Of a DNA stretch of 64,000 bases, positions 34,296 to 43,066 are shown piece after piece. The notes under the pieces were generated by a model. The model did not search any database. It was given only the letters and a program-made list of their open reading frames with translations, and was not told where the DNA came from. Position numbers and translations under genes: made by a program. The stretch's first letter is position 1. Every line of letters begins with the position of its first letter. The stretch comes from JAZKIX01 sp040384645 (lineage in GTDB: Bacteria; Pseudomonadota; Gammaproteobacteria; Burkholderiales; Burkholderiaceae_D): the NCBI GenBank assembly GCA_040384645.1, contig JAZKIX010000183.1:10192-74191 (forward strand). Reading direction: 5' to 3'.

Positions 34296-35315
34296 TTAAA
34301 GTGCGGAATTAAGTTTTAATCTTTCCTCCGCAATTACGTTCAGTTTGTCGATGAGCACTAACCTTTCGTCTGCAATTCGATTGATTTGATTGATGAGATC
34401 TAAGCGTTCTTTGCACGCATGTGATAGCAACTGAATTTCATTTCGCTGTGCTTGATTTTCAAGTTCTAGGTTACTTACCTTGGCAGCGAGTGCTTTATTA
34501 GTAGTTATATGTGCGGAGATTAGGTTCAAGTTTGATTCGTTATCATCAGATTCTTTCGGCTCGTGATTATGGGGTAACAACTCCCACCAAGTATCTTCTT
34601 TTTCATAGCCCAAACGGCGCATACAACCGGGATATAGATCCTCCAATAATTTTCCTAGTGAACGATTAAAATAGTTTCGCCAATCACCTGGATTGGCAGT
34701 TCTGAAATGACTAAATTTATCTTCAACCCCTTTCAACCGGCCGGACTGCCGTTCGAAAGAAAATTGTTCAACGGCATTTATTAAGGCAGTTTTTGAAAAT
34801 TCAATATCTGTCCATGATGCCACTTTTATAAAAGTAGCAATTTGATCAGTGACCAGATTCTCATAATGAACAATCATGCATTCAGCAGGAATATCTTCGC
34901 ACCAAGACAAATAAAATGGGATTCTTGCTTCAGTCATCATCAATAATTTCAGATTGGTACTGATAGATTTTTGCGATGAAAAAATTTCCCGCCAGCAATT
35001 TATTCTTGTGTCAGCCTCGTGACTATATAAAAGCGAAAACAATAGGGAGACCAGACGATCACGTGGGTCACGGAGGACAACGAACGCCTTATCACCTGGG
35101 CGACGAAGCGTCGTCCAGTCGTATAAAGAAAGAGTGAATACAGGTGAAAAGAAATTACCTTCGCGATCGAATAACTTTCGATTTGCGTGGAAATCCAGAT
35201 TCCCGGTGGATTTTCGTAGAGCTTTTTCTGACCAAATACCTTCTTCTGAAAGTACATCCCTTACCCATTGACTTCCACATTTTGGTAGCGTGATATGAAA
35301 TATTCGTTGAGTCAT
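34296..35315 (-). CDS. Sulfotransferase with C-terminal coiled coil (first of a pair)
   Basis: 339 residues. Same plan as its downstream neighbour: PAPS loop ITLPKCGSQWVRDVL near residue 7, 3'-phosphate site AFVVLRDPRDRLVSL, late block PGDWRNYF, then a longer coiled coil (about 270-339). The coil contains SHACKERLDLI and then repeats ADERLVLI and AEERLKL. The shared ERL.LI coil suggests that both enzymes dock to the same partner, perhaps the coiled-coil fusion protein downstream. The ATG overlaps the wzt stop by one base (TAATG). Confidence 0.85.
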   Translation of the reverse strand: MTQRIFHITLPKCGSQWVRDVLSEEGIWSEKALRKSTGNLDFHANRKLFDREGNFFSPVFTLSLYDWTTLRRPGDKAFVVLRDPRDRLVSLLFSLLYSHEADTRINCWREIFSSQKSISTNLKLLMMTEARIPFYLSWCEDIPAECMIVHYENLVTDQIATFIKVASWTDIEFSKTALINAVEQFSFERQSGRLKGVEDKFSHFRTANPGDWRNYFNRSLGKLLEDLYPGCMRRLGYEKEDTWWELLPHNHEPKESDDNESNLNLISAHITTNKALAAKVSNLELENQAQRNEIQLLSHACKERLDLINQINRIADERLVLIDKLNVIAEERLKLNSAL

Positions 35316-36613
35316 TATTGGAGTGCTTTTTCAGTTTTTATACAACGCCCACGTGTTGGAATACCAAACATGCCTAAAAATGGTGCTGGCGAGGACTTAT
35401 AATCCCAATTTACTTTGATCGGCCCGATCCAACCAGATTCCTCTCGATCGTTTGAGTCTGATGTGGCTGTAGGATTGCTGCAAATTATTTTTAAGGCATA
35501 GAGCCCACCCTCAATCGTCATGTCTAGATCAAATTCAAAAATTGTAATTGATTGATCTACCCCATCCAATATTTCTATACCCAGCAAACGATTATTTGTC
35601 GAGAAAATAATTTGATCATATTTATTCTTGAACATTAGGCCGATACTAAGTGGCATCCCTGAATGGTCTGAACGCAAATAGATCCTTATAACTATGCTTG
35701 CGCCCAAGCGTACACTCGTAGTGTGCTCGCCAGCGGAATCTATGACATGCACTGCTAGTAAACGAGTCCCCAATTCTGGTGAAAGTGACCATAGTGCTTG
35801 TGTAGAGAGTTCCTTGAAATGATCTTCCGTAAGGGCAGTTGCTTTTTTGTGAATTAACGGCCGAACAATTTTCTTTGGTACAGGTTGTCCCTCTGCAAAA
35901 TACATCCGAATCGCTTCCAACGCATCGCCCTTAAACGCCTGGATCCCTTGCCGAAGATACACCGCACGCTGGCAGATATCTCTGACAGTACCCATGTCAT
36001 GCGATACAAACAGCAGTGTCAGGCCGCTATCGCGCATTTGGCGCAAACGGGCGAAACATTTTTGCTGAAAGAAGTAGTCGCCTACGCCAAGCGCTTCATC
36101 GACAATAAGTATTTCTGGTTCCAGTGCGACCTGCACCGAGAAAGCCAGTCGCATCATCATGCCGCTGGAATAGGTTTTGACGGGGCGGTCCAGCACGTCG
36201 CCGATATCCGCGAAGCCTATGATGTCATCGAACTTGCGTTCGACCTCGGCACGGGACAATCCCAGCAATAGGCCATTGAGAAATACGTTTTCACGGCCCG
36301 TATATTCTGGGTTGAAGCCGCTGCCAAGTTCCAGCAGAGCGGCGACTCTGCCGTTCACTTGCACGGTACCAGTGGTCGGCGTGAGTGTACCTGTCAGAAT
36401 TTGCAGCAAGGTACTTTTGCCGCCGCCGTTGCGGCCGATGATGGCCAATGATTCGCCACGTTTGACATCAAAATTAATATCTTGCAGCGCCTGGACCTTG
36501 CTGACGCCTTCGGTCGAGGAGGGTCTGAATACTTGGCGCAGCCTGGCGCGCTGGTTCTCGTAGACCATGTAGCACTTACTGACATTGCGGACGGAAATGA
36601 CGATATCGCTCAT
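35315..36613 (-). CDS. wzt: O-antigen/polysaccharide ABC transporter ATP-binding protein
   Basis: 432 residues from the ATG at 36613, which overlaps the preceding stop as ATGA; an upstream in-frame start at 36673 lies inside that gene. Walker A GRNGGGKST (60-68), ABC signature YSSGMMMRLA, Walker B EILIVDEALGVGD. Residues about 285-432 form the C-terminal beta-sandwich domain that in Wzt proteins recognises the finished, modified non-reducing end. Its presence argues for chain capping before export. It works with the Wzm permease. Confidence 0.93.
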   Translation of the reverse strand: MSDIVISVRNVSKCYMVYENQRARLRQVFRPSSTEGVSKVQALQDINFDVKRGESLAIIGRNGGGKSTLLQILTGTLTPTTGTVQVNGRVAALLELGSGFNPEYTGRENVFLNGLLLGLSRAEVERKFDDIIGFADIGDVLDRPVKTYSSGMMMRLAFSVQVALEPEILIVDEALGVGDYFFQQKCFARLRQMRDSGLTLLFVSHDMGTVRDICQRAVYLRQGIQAFKGDALEAIRMYFAEGQPVPKKIVRPLIHKKATALTEDHFKELSTQALWSLSPELGTRLLAVHVIDSAGEHTTSVRLGASIVIRIYLRSDHSGMPLSIGLMFKNKYDQIIFSTNNRLLGIEILDGVDQSITIFEFDLDMTIEGGLYALKIICSNPTATSDSNDREESGWIGPIKVNWDYKSSPAPFLGMFGIPTRGRCIKTEKALQ

Positions 36614-37377
36614 GGCTTTTGCGCGATCATCCACGACCGCAGCCATACCGACACCGGCCACATAAGCCACCACTTGGCGGGTGTGCTGCCATAGTGCTTG
36701 CGCACCACGGAAATAGATTCTTGATGGTGGCGCTTGCGCTGAGTTTTTGTTTTTGTCTGGTCGTGATCACGATTTAATGCTATTTCTTTTTCAATATAAC
36801 CAAGCATGCCGAACTGGCGGTACAAGCGCCACCAGAGGTCGTAATCCAAGGCTAGGTGCAGGCTTTCATCCAGGCCGCCTACTGCTTCCCATGCTGCGCG
36901 TCTGATGATTGTGGCAGGCTGCGAGATGATGCAGCGCATTGCCAGTCGCTTTGCGCTGAAGGATTGTATCCAAACTTTGGATGTAGGTTTAAGGGTGGCA
37001 TCGACGTTCCAGGCTTTACCATATGCTGCAGGCCATTCTGCGTGCCGCTCCAGCGCGGCGATCAATGCCTGCAGACCGCCTGGCAGGTAGAGATCGTCGC
37101 TGTTGAGCCAAGCAACATAAGGTGCGGTTCCCTTGATGATGCATTCATTGATGGCAGCTGCTTGACCGTGGTCAGAATGGCTGCGCCATCCTGCCAAGCG
37201 CGATTCCCACTGCTTGATGACGGTCAGCGTGTTATCAGTAGAACCGGCGTCGGCAACAAAAACTTCCACGGGTAAATTCTGCTCAAAAATTGACTTGAGG
37301 GCGTCGCCAAGAAATCGACCTTGATTAAACGAGGGAATGGCAATCGTCACCAAGGGCATTGGATTCTGTTGACTCAT
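36610..37377 (-). CDS. GT2 family glycosyltransferase
   Basis: 255 residues, GT-A fold: VTIAIPSFNQGRFLGDALKSI at the N-terminus, nucleotide/metal motif AWLNSDDLYLPGG (about 90), and an acceptor region GGLDESLHLALDYDLWWRLYRQFG. Soluble and cytoplasmic. It is coupled by ATGA overlaps to wzm upstream and wzt downstream, so it belongs to the assembly of the exported glycan. Sugar and linkage cannot be read from sequence. Confidence 0.88.
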   Translation of the reverse strand: MSQQNPMPLVTIAIPSFNQGRFLGDALKSIFEQNLPVEVFVADAGSTDNTLTVIKQWESRLAGWRSHSDHGQAAAINECIIKGTAPYVAWLNSDDLYLPGGLQALIAALERHAEWPAAYGKAWNVDATLKPTSKVWIQSFSAKRLAMRCIISQPATIIRRAAWEAVGGLDESLHLALDYDLWWRLYRQFGMLGYIEKEIALNRDHDQTKTKTQRKRHHQESISVVRKHYGSTPAKWWLMWPVSVWLRSWMIAQKP

Positions 37378-38171
37378 ACCAGATCTGCAAACGTAGGGCG
37401 CAGCCGCTTGAAAATATACAGTGATGCTGCGCTAAATACCGTGGCCAGAAGCAGATAAATCGCCAAACCCCAAAAATTGGGTGAAATGCCAAAAAACATC
37501 GCTTGTCTAAACTGTTCGACAATGAAGGTCAGGGGGTTGATCAACATTGCATACGCAATCATCGGAGGTGCTGAATCGATGCTGAAAAATATAGGTGTCA
37601 AGAACAGCAGGGCGTGGGACACCATTCTTGTCAGTTGCTCTATATCACGCACGATGACGCCCATTGCCGCCAGCAGCCAACCGACTCCCAGCAAAATGGG
37701 AAAGAATACGGCGATAATGGCAGGAAAATAAAGCAACGTCAGTTTTGGTAAGCCGAACAGAAGCATGTAGCCGCCAATCCAGACTGAGATGCTGATCAGG
37801 GCGTGCCCGATGGCAGAAATAGCCATGACCAAAGGCAAAATTTCCAATGGGAACACAACTTTTTTGACGAAATTTGGATTTGATGTGATGAGTGTAGGCG
37901 CTCGTGTCAAACATTCCCCAAAAGCATTAAATATAATCAATCCCGAAAAAAGTACAAAAGCATAGTCTTTGGTGTCGCCGGAAAAGCCCCAACGTGTTTT
38001 GAGAATCACACCGAAGGCGAGGGTGTAAACTGCGAGCATGAACAGGGGTTGAACAAAAGACCAAAGCACACCACCGAAAGAGCCACGATAGCGACCCGTG
38101 AACTCCCGTTTGACTAGTTCCATCACAAGGCTGCGATGACGCCAAAAATTTTGTCGGATTGTGTTACTCAT
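37374..38171 (-). CDS. wzm: O-antigen/polysaccharide ABC transporter permease
   Basis: 265 residues, six predicted membrane helices, ABC-2 type. The N-terminal amphipathic segment LVKRELTGRYRGSFGGVLWSFVQPL-type pattern (ending near residue 43) is characteristic of Wzm/KpsM/TagG. It forms the channel for the lipid-linked polysaccharide together with Wzt. Coupled by ATGA overlaps to manC and to the GT2 gene. Confidence 0.93.
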   Translation of the reverse strand: MSNTIRQNFWRHRSLVMELVKREFTGRYRGSFGGVLWSFVQPLFMLAVYTLAFGVILKTRWGFSGDTKDYAFVLFSGLIIFNAFGECLTRAPTLITSNPNFVKKVVFPLEILPLVMAISAIGHALISISVWIGGYMLLFGLPKLTLLYFPAIIAVFFPILLGVGWLLAAMGVIVRDIEQLTRMVSHALLFLTPIFFSIDSAPPMIAYAMLINPLTFIVEQFRQAMFFGISPNFWGLAIYLLLATVFSAASLYIFKRLRPTFADLV

Positions 38172-39595
38172 TCAATCCGACCGTATATATCTTCAAACCT
38201 GACGATATCATCCTCACCAAGATATTCACCGCTCTGCACCTCAATCATGACGAGGTTGACGACCCCAGGATTTTCTAGGCGATGTTTATGTCCAGCGGGT
38301 ATATATGTTGACTCATTTGTATTGACGAATAATGTTTGCTCACCATTGACTACTTTTGCCATGCCGCTTACGACAATCCAGTGTTCGCTGCGGTGGTGAT
38401 GCATTTGCAGGCTGAGACTGCCGTTGGGTTTAACTTCAATTCGCTTGATTTTGAAGCGCGCGCCTTCTTCCAAAATGGTGTAAGTACCCCACGGGCGATG
38501 CACTGTACGGTGTAGCTTATGGGTTTCGTGGCCTTTCGATTTTAAGCTGGCATACAGGTGTTTTACGTCTTGCGCATGGGCGCTATCTGCTACTAGCAAG
38601 GCGTCTGGCGTGTCGATGATGATAAGGTTGTTGATACCGACCGCACCGACGATGCGCTCATTGCTGCGGATATAGCAGTTGCTGACGCCGTGTAGCAATG
38701 CGTCACCTTCGACGCGGTTGCCGTGGGAATCGGGTGGTGTTAAATCGCCAAGCGCGCTCCATGATCCAATGTCGCTCCAACCGATATTGCATGGAACAAC
38801 CGCGACATTGTGGGATTTTTCCATCAGCGCGTAGTCAATCGACAGATCTGGTACTCGGTCAAAAGTAGTCGCGTTCAATTCAAGCTGACTGAAGTTTTTA
38901 CCTTCGGCTTTGCGTGATTGTTCTATGCAATTGCGGGTAGTGTTTAGGATTATTGGGCAGTGAAGTTCCATTTCACGTATCAGTACTCCGACGCGGAAGC
39001 AGAACATGCCGGAGTTCCAGAGATAGTTGCCAGAAGCAATGTATTCCAATGCCTTTTCAAGTTTGGGTTTTTCTACAAAACGTAAAACTTTGCTGCCATC
39101 TGCCTCAATATAACCATAGCCTGTTTCTGGCGCATCGGGTTCGATGCCGAATGTAACCAACTTGCCATCGCTTGCTAACCGGACCGCTAGAGCAACGGCG
39201 CTAGTAAAGGCAGCTTGATCGGCAATAAGGTGGTCAGCTGCCAAGATCAACATGAGAGCTTCATTGCCATGACTTGCAGCGACATGTAGAGCAGCGGTGA
39301 CGATGGCTGGTGCGGTATTGCGGCCAAAGGGTTCGAGAATGAAACTGTTGGCGATACTCTTGTTTTCTAGCGCGCTTACTTCTAGATATTCATCTTCAGT
39401 CTTAAAGAAAAGCTCGCGATTGGTAACGGTAAGTATTTCCGTTACCTCCGGTAGCGCGGCACCTCGCAGCCAAGCTTTTTGCAAAAGGCTTTGCCCATCA
39501 GCTAGACGAATAAAAGGTTTCGGATGCAGTTCACGGGAAACGGGCCACAGTCGCGAACCAGCGCCTCCGCATAGGATTGTTGGTACTAATTTCAA
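38168..39595 (-). CDS. manC: Mannose-1-phosphate guanylyltransferase / mannose-6-phosphate isomerase
   Basis: 475 residues, type II bifunctional PMI-GMP. The nucleotidyltransferase motif is ILCGGAGSRLWPVSRELHPKPF at the N-terminus, the central sugar site is FVEKPKLEKA, and the C-terminal cupin is HRPWGTYTILEEG to LQMHHHRSEHWIVVSG. It makes GDP-mannose, the precursor of GDP-fucose through gmd and fcl. The start codon is TTG at 39595, preceded by AAGGAA; no in-frame ATG lies nearby upstream. First gene of the manC-wzm-GT2-wzt-sulfotransferase operon. Confidence 0.95.
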   Translation of the reverse strand: MKLVPTILCGGAGSRLWPVSRELHPKPFIRLADGQSLLQKAWLRGAALPEVTEILTVTNRELFFKTEDEYLEVSALENKSIANSFILEPFGRNTAPAIVTAALHVAASHGNEALMLILAADHLIADQAAFTSAVALAVRLASDGKLVTFGIEPDAPETGYGYIEADGSKVLRFVEKPKLEKALEYIASGNYLWNSGMFCFRVGVLIREMELHCPIILNTTRNCIEQSRKAEGKNFSQLELNATTFDRVPDLSIDYALMEKSHNVAVVPCNIGWSDIGSWSALGDLTPPDSHGNRVEGDALLHGVSNCYIRSNERIVGAVGINNLIIIDTPDALLVADSAHAQDVKHLYASLKSKGHETHKLHRTVHRPWGTYTILEEGARFKIKRIEVKPNGSLSLQMHHHRSEHWIVVSGMAKVVNGEQTLFVNTNESTYIPAGHKHRLENPGVVNLVMIEVQSGEYLGEDDIVRFEDIYGRIE

Positions 39596-39660
39596 GCCGA
39601 ATTCCTTTAAAGCTGATACTTGAAAAACCAGCCGAATTTTTGAACAGTAAAAGAGTCCGA

Positions 39661-39690
39661 ATTATAGTGTTGTGAGGTACGAAAAGCCAA
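39661..39690 (-). promoter_or_regulatory. Probable promoter of the manC operon
   Basis: On the minus strand TTGGCT (39690-39685), an 18-base spacer and a perfect TATAAT (39666-39661) lie 66 bases upstream of the manC TTG start. Confidence 0.55.
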
Positions 39691-39898
39691 GCCTGAATTT
39701 TTTGTAGTCGGAGCGCCTACTTGGCTGGTGATTGGACAAGTAGATCGTTAAAAACTGATTCAGAATAGATGCTTAAATTTTAACATACGGAGTTCTGGAC
39801 AGAAGAGAAATAGCGATAGGTAAGCAAGAAAATAATCAGTGGATTAGTCTTGTTGCTCCTGTTTGCTTCAATTATTTTTTATGACCATCGGTCAAATT
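39691..39898. other. Intergenic region between manC and the YdcF-like gene
   Basis: The 39596-39898 gap holds the manC promoter at its left end. The remaining 200 bases are A/T-rich with no ORF, terminator or repeat that I can see. Confidence 0.5.
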
Positions 39899-40606
39899 TT
39901 ATTTCCGTATCGGCCAGAAAAATAAACGTACGTAAATATAGGCAGTTGTTTCATTAACGACCGTTCGTACTCCTTCGCTAGAACGCCACCATTGCGCGGG
40001 GTCGAAATATATATCTTTTACAGCTGTGATGTTCACCTGCACATTGTCATCCACTACTTTTTCAAATAGTAACCTCGTTCGACGAGCGTGGGCGCCTAGA
40101 GAGATGATGTGATAACTTCGTGGCGATAGTTGACGGGAGCGTAGCCACGTTCGCAACATGATCGCAGAATTATAAGTTCGGTCTTTGCCTATCTCCGTGG
40201 CGGGAACGGCCTGCACAAGGTTTGCTGGCAAGCCCCGTTCAACCAACGCTGCTGCACCGAGTTCGGCGTAGGTTTTAAATTCCGTTAGTGATGCTGCACG
40301 TTCCATCGGTCCGCCAGTCACATACAGTTTTTTATATTTTCCCGTTTTGAATTCTTTGATGGATGCGTCCAATGCATAGTCGGGTACCCATCCCTCAACC
40401 ACCAATATCGCGTCAGCATTTGCTTTTGTATCCGTCGAGGAGGTGCTTACCGATAAGAATGGGTGAATTGTTTTAACGAACGTCAACGCTAATCCAAAGC
40501 CTATCAATGTGATTAGAAGCCAGCCTCGCCAAGTTGGCACGAGGCACTCTCGTTTTTGAAAGTATTTTGTAAAATGTTGTGGTGGATTACTGTTATGTTG
40601 GATCAT
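39899..40606 (-). CDS. YdcF/ElyC-family (DUF218) membrane-anchored protein
   Basis: 235 residues. One N-terminal membrane helix (about 29-48), then a DUF218 domain with ADAILVVEGWVPDYAL, YVTGGPMERA, the conserved TYNSAIMLRTWL and ISLGAHARRTRLLFEK. SanA, ElyC and YdcF proteins of this group affect envelope integrity and peptidoglycan or lipid-carrier metabolism; the reaction is unknown. It is on the same strand as the polysaccharide locus but 303 bases away from manC. Confidence 0.8.
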   Translation of the reverse strand: MIQHNSNPPQHFTKYFQKRECLVPTWRGWLLITLIGFGLALTFVKTIHPFLSVSTSSTDTKANADAILVVEGWVPDYALDASIKEFKTGKYKKLYVTGGPMERAASLTEFKTYAELGAAALVERGLPANLVQAVPATEIGKDRTYNSAIMLRTWLRSRQLSPRSYHIISLGAHARRTRLLFEKVVDDNVQVNITAVKDIYFDPAQWWRSSEGVRTVVNETTAYIYVRLFFWPIRK

Positions 40607-40960
40607 TACTAAGTTCTGGGTAAGTTGGAGTCATTTGCAAAATTGCATGGAAAATGGCATGTTTAGAAATGAAATCTCGGCGGCGGTGTGTTGTATTCCA
40701 TTCGCAGAAGAGTGTGTCAAAGGACAAAAATAAATTGGCGTTCGTCGCTTGTTTGAATGGCCACCCCTAACTTGCTTGAGATGACCAATTTTTATATATC
40801 GTCAGTTTGATACATGAATAATCGGTGTACCTTTTGCCGTTGATCGCATAAAGTCCATTTTATTGCTCAGGAGCATATACTTACCAAACTTGTAGGCCTG
40901 CGTGTAGCAAACCTCCAGCACAAGTGAGTACGATAACGTCACCCTAATAATTTGAACGCA
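40607..40960. other. Divergent intergenic region, no gene seen
   Basis: 354 bases between the DUF218 gene (minus) and the transglycosylase gene (plus). It must hold both promoters, but no strong -35/-10 pair, repeat or conserved RNA is evident. Confidence 0.5.
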
Positions 40961-41608
40961 ATGTTGACATCACTGTTTTGTAAATCAATTTTTATATTTT
41001 GCGTGTATTTCGGCGCTGCGTCTTGTTGTGCGCAAAATGAGAGTCAAACTTCGCCAGAGCAAACGAAAAAAAAGAAAATTTATCGATACAACGAAGGCGG
41101 CACACCAACATTTTCTGATCAAGTGCCACGTCGAGGCGCCTATGTTGTGGTGAATTTTTCTTGTTACGCTTGTAATGTCGCCTCCACCATCAATTGGGAG
41201 TCCACCAGATTACATTTTCAGGAATTTTTTGGCCTTATCAATGCAGCGGCGGAAACTTATCGGGTGGATCCGGCGTTGATTCGTGCGGTGATACATGCAG
41301 AATCGGGTTTTAATCCGCAAGCGCGCTCCGGTAAAGGGGCGTTGGGGCTGATGCAATTGATGCCTGCGACAGCTCGTGAATTAGGCGTAAGTGATGCGCG
41401 CATACCGGCGCACAATATTCGTGGCGGGGTTCAATATCTGGCGGGCTTGCTCAGCCGGTTCAAAGGCGACGTGACATTGGCCACAGCGGCCTATAATGCA
41501 GGCCCGGCCGCAGTTGCCAAATATGCCGGAGTGCCGCCGTATGCCGAGACACAAGCTTATGTAAGCCGAGTCAGGATATTGCAGCGCCGGTATGGGATGG
41601 AAAAGTAA
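40961..41608 (+). CDS. Lytic transglycosylase, SLT family, exported
   Basis: 215 residues from the ATG at 40961; an in-frame TTG at 40952 is less likely. The signal peptide (LFCKSIFIFCVYFGAASCCA) may be a lipoprotein type. An N-terminal DUF4124-like segment (KIYRYNEGGTPTFSDQVP) precedes the goose-lysozyme-like SLT domain. The catalytic glutamate is E114 in HAESGFNPQARS, followed by GLMQLMPATA and the AYNAGP motif. It cleaves peptidoglycan between MurNAc and GlcNAc with formation of the 1,6-anhydro product. Confidence 0.92.
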   Translation: MLTSLFCKSIFIFCVYFGAASCCAQNESQTSPEQTKKKKIYRYNEGGTPTFSDQVPRRGAYVVVNFSCYACNVASTINWESTRLHFQEFFGLINAAAETYRVDPALIRAVIHAESGFNPQARSGKGALGLMQLMPATARELGVSDARIPAHNIRGGVQYLAGLLSRFKGDVTLATAAYNAGPAAVAKYAGVPPYAETQAYVSRVRILQRRYGMEK

Positions 41609-41640
41609 AACGAAAAATTGCTAGCTTTTTCGGTTTAATC

Positions 41641-42589
41641 TCAATATAAAGTTTGCGCCGACTCGTGCAATAACTGCCCGTACAATTCGTGCCGCATGCG
41701 TGCGACATGTCCGCTTTTCACTGCATTCAATACCGCGCAACTGGGTTCGATCAAGTGGCGGCAATTATAAAATTTGCAACCGCCGAGATAGGGTTTGAAC
41801 TCGCGGAAAGCGCGTTCCAGCATACCTTCCGATAAGTGGTATAAACCAAACTCTTGAAAGCCGGGCGAATCGATAATCGAGCCGTCGTTACCCAGTTGAT
41901 ACAGACGGGTAAACGTGGTGGTGTGTTTGCCGGTATCGAGCGCTTCTGAAATTTCTCGCACTGCGATGTCGGCATCAGGTACCAACAAATTAATTAGCGA
42001 TGATTTCCCCATGCCGGATTGGCCGATGAGGATAGACGATTGATTTGCCAACAGTGGCGTCAGCGTGGATACGGCATGCTCGGGAAAGGCCTTGGCCGAC
42101 ACTTCATGTATTGGGTAGCCTAAAGCTGCGTAAGGTCGTAAACGCTCGCGTGTCTTGTTGAGAGATGCACTGACATCGGTTTTGTTCAGGATGACATGTG
42201 CCGCGATACCGGCGGCATCTGCCGCTACCAGCGAGCGTGAAATCAGGTCGTCGGCAAAACCAGGTTCCGTCGCTACCACGATAAATAATTGTGTCAGGTT
42301 GGCGGCCAGCAGTTTTGATTTGTACTGGTCGGAACGATACAAAAGCGTTTTGCGCTCGGCAATCGATTCGATCACGCCTTGATTTGGTGAAGTCAGCATT
42401 AACTTGACGCTGTCGCCCACCGCAACATTGGTTTTTTTACCACGTGTGACACATTGCAGGAGCAGGTCGTTGGCTTGTGCCAGATAGTGGCGGCCGTCGA
42501 ACGCAAAGTGCTTCCATTGCTTCGCGGCGTNNNNNNNNNNAGTGGCGGCCGTGGGCTGCAATGATGGTGCCGGTGCAATGGGTTGTCAC
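41641..42589 (-). CDS. rsgA: Ribosome small subunit-dependent GTPase A (contains assembly gap)
   Basis: Late 30S assembly GTPase. Circularly permuted G motifs are clear: NKTD (G4), GQSGMGKSSLIN (G1), DTGKHTTT and DSPGFQEFGL (G3), then the C-terminal zinc finger CKFYNCRHLIEPSCAV. Ten N at 42531-42540 spoil the N-terminus. Left of them the family motif TIIAAHGRH is readable from a GTG at 42589, and right of them FDGRHYLAQ repeats the same DNA word ACGGCCGCCACT. The gap is therefore probably an unmerged overlap, and the true protein would read AAHGRHYLAQ. Confidence 0.88.
42531..42540. other. Assembly gap (10 N) in rsgA, probable unmerged overlap
   Basis: ACGGCCGCCACT occurs on both sides (minus strand): immediately before the N run, and again 33 bases after it. 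This suggests two contig ends that overlap. Confidence 0.8.
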
Positions 42590-42647
42590 AGGACTTGGCT
42601 CTGTTTTAAATGCGTTGGCAGTTGACTAGTTGGTCGATTGAAGCAAC

Positions 42648-43022
42648 TCATGGCACACGCTTTGCTGCTGGTAAAGCGAAGGATTGTTGGAAAATAGTAT
42701 CGATTTTGGCGGCGCAAATGAAGTCGTTTTCCGACAAACCTCCACGACCCGCATTGACCGAGTGGGTATCAAATTTTACGATGCAGCGGTTGTATGTCAC
42801 GACCAATTCAGGATGATGGTCTTCAGCATGAATCACGTAGGCGATAGCGTTGATGAAGGCCAGCGTCTCGTAGTAATTTTTAAATCCATAGGTCTTGCAA
42901 ATTTTGCCTTCTTTCAATGCCCAACCTTCGACGGCGCTTAAATAATCCTTGATATAAGCGTCGCCCAATGCGGTGGCGGGAGAGGAACATTTTTTTGCAA
43001 TCAATTCAGTCGTGGTAACCAT
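42648..43022 (-). CDS. 4a-hydroxytetrahydrobiopterin dehydratase
   Basis: 124 residues of the PCD/DCoH family (PhhB). The enzyme dehydrates the carbinolamine formed by phenylalanine hydroxylase. The motif HAEDHHPELVVTYNRCIVKF (about 67-86) with its active-site histidines is intact, followed by the late FDTHSVNAGRGGLSENDF block. It lies between rsgA and the M48 peptidase gene on one strand, an order usual in Burkholderiales, so an operon is likely. No phenylalanine hydroxylase is in the window. Confidence 0.92.
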   Translation of the reverse strand: MVTTTELIAKKCSSPATALGDAYIKDYLSAVEGWALKEGKICKTYGFKNYYETLAFINAIAYVIHAEDHHPELVVTYNRCIVKFDTHSVNAGRGGLSENDFICAAKIDTIFQQSFALPAAKRVP

Positions 43023-43066
43023 GCGATTCTCCGTGGTGCAAATAAATGATGAAATTGAGCTGCCAA

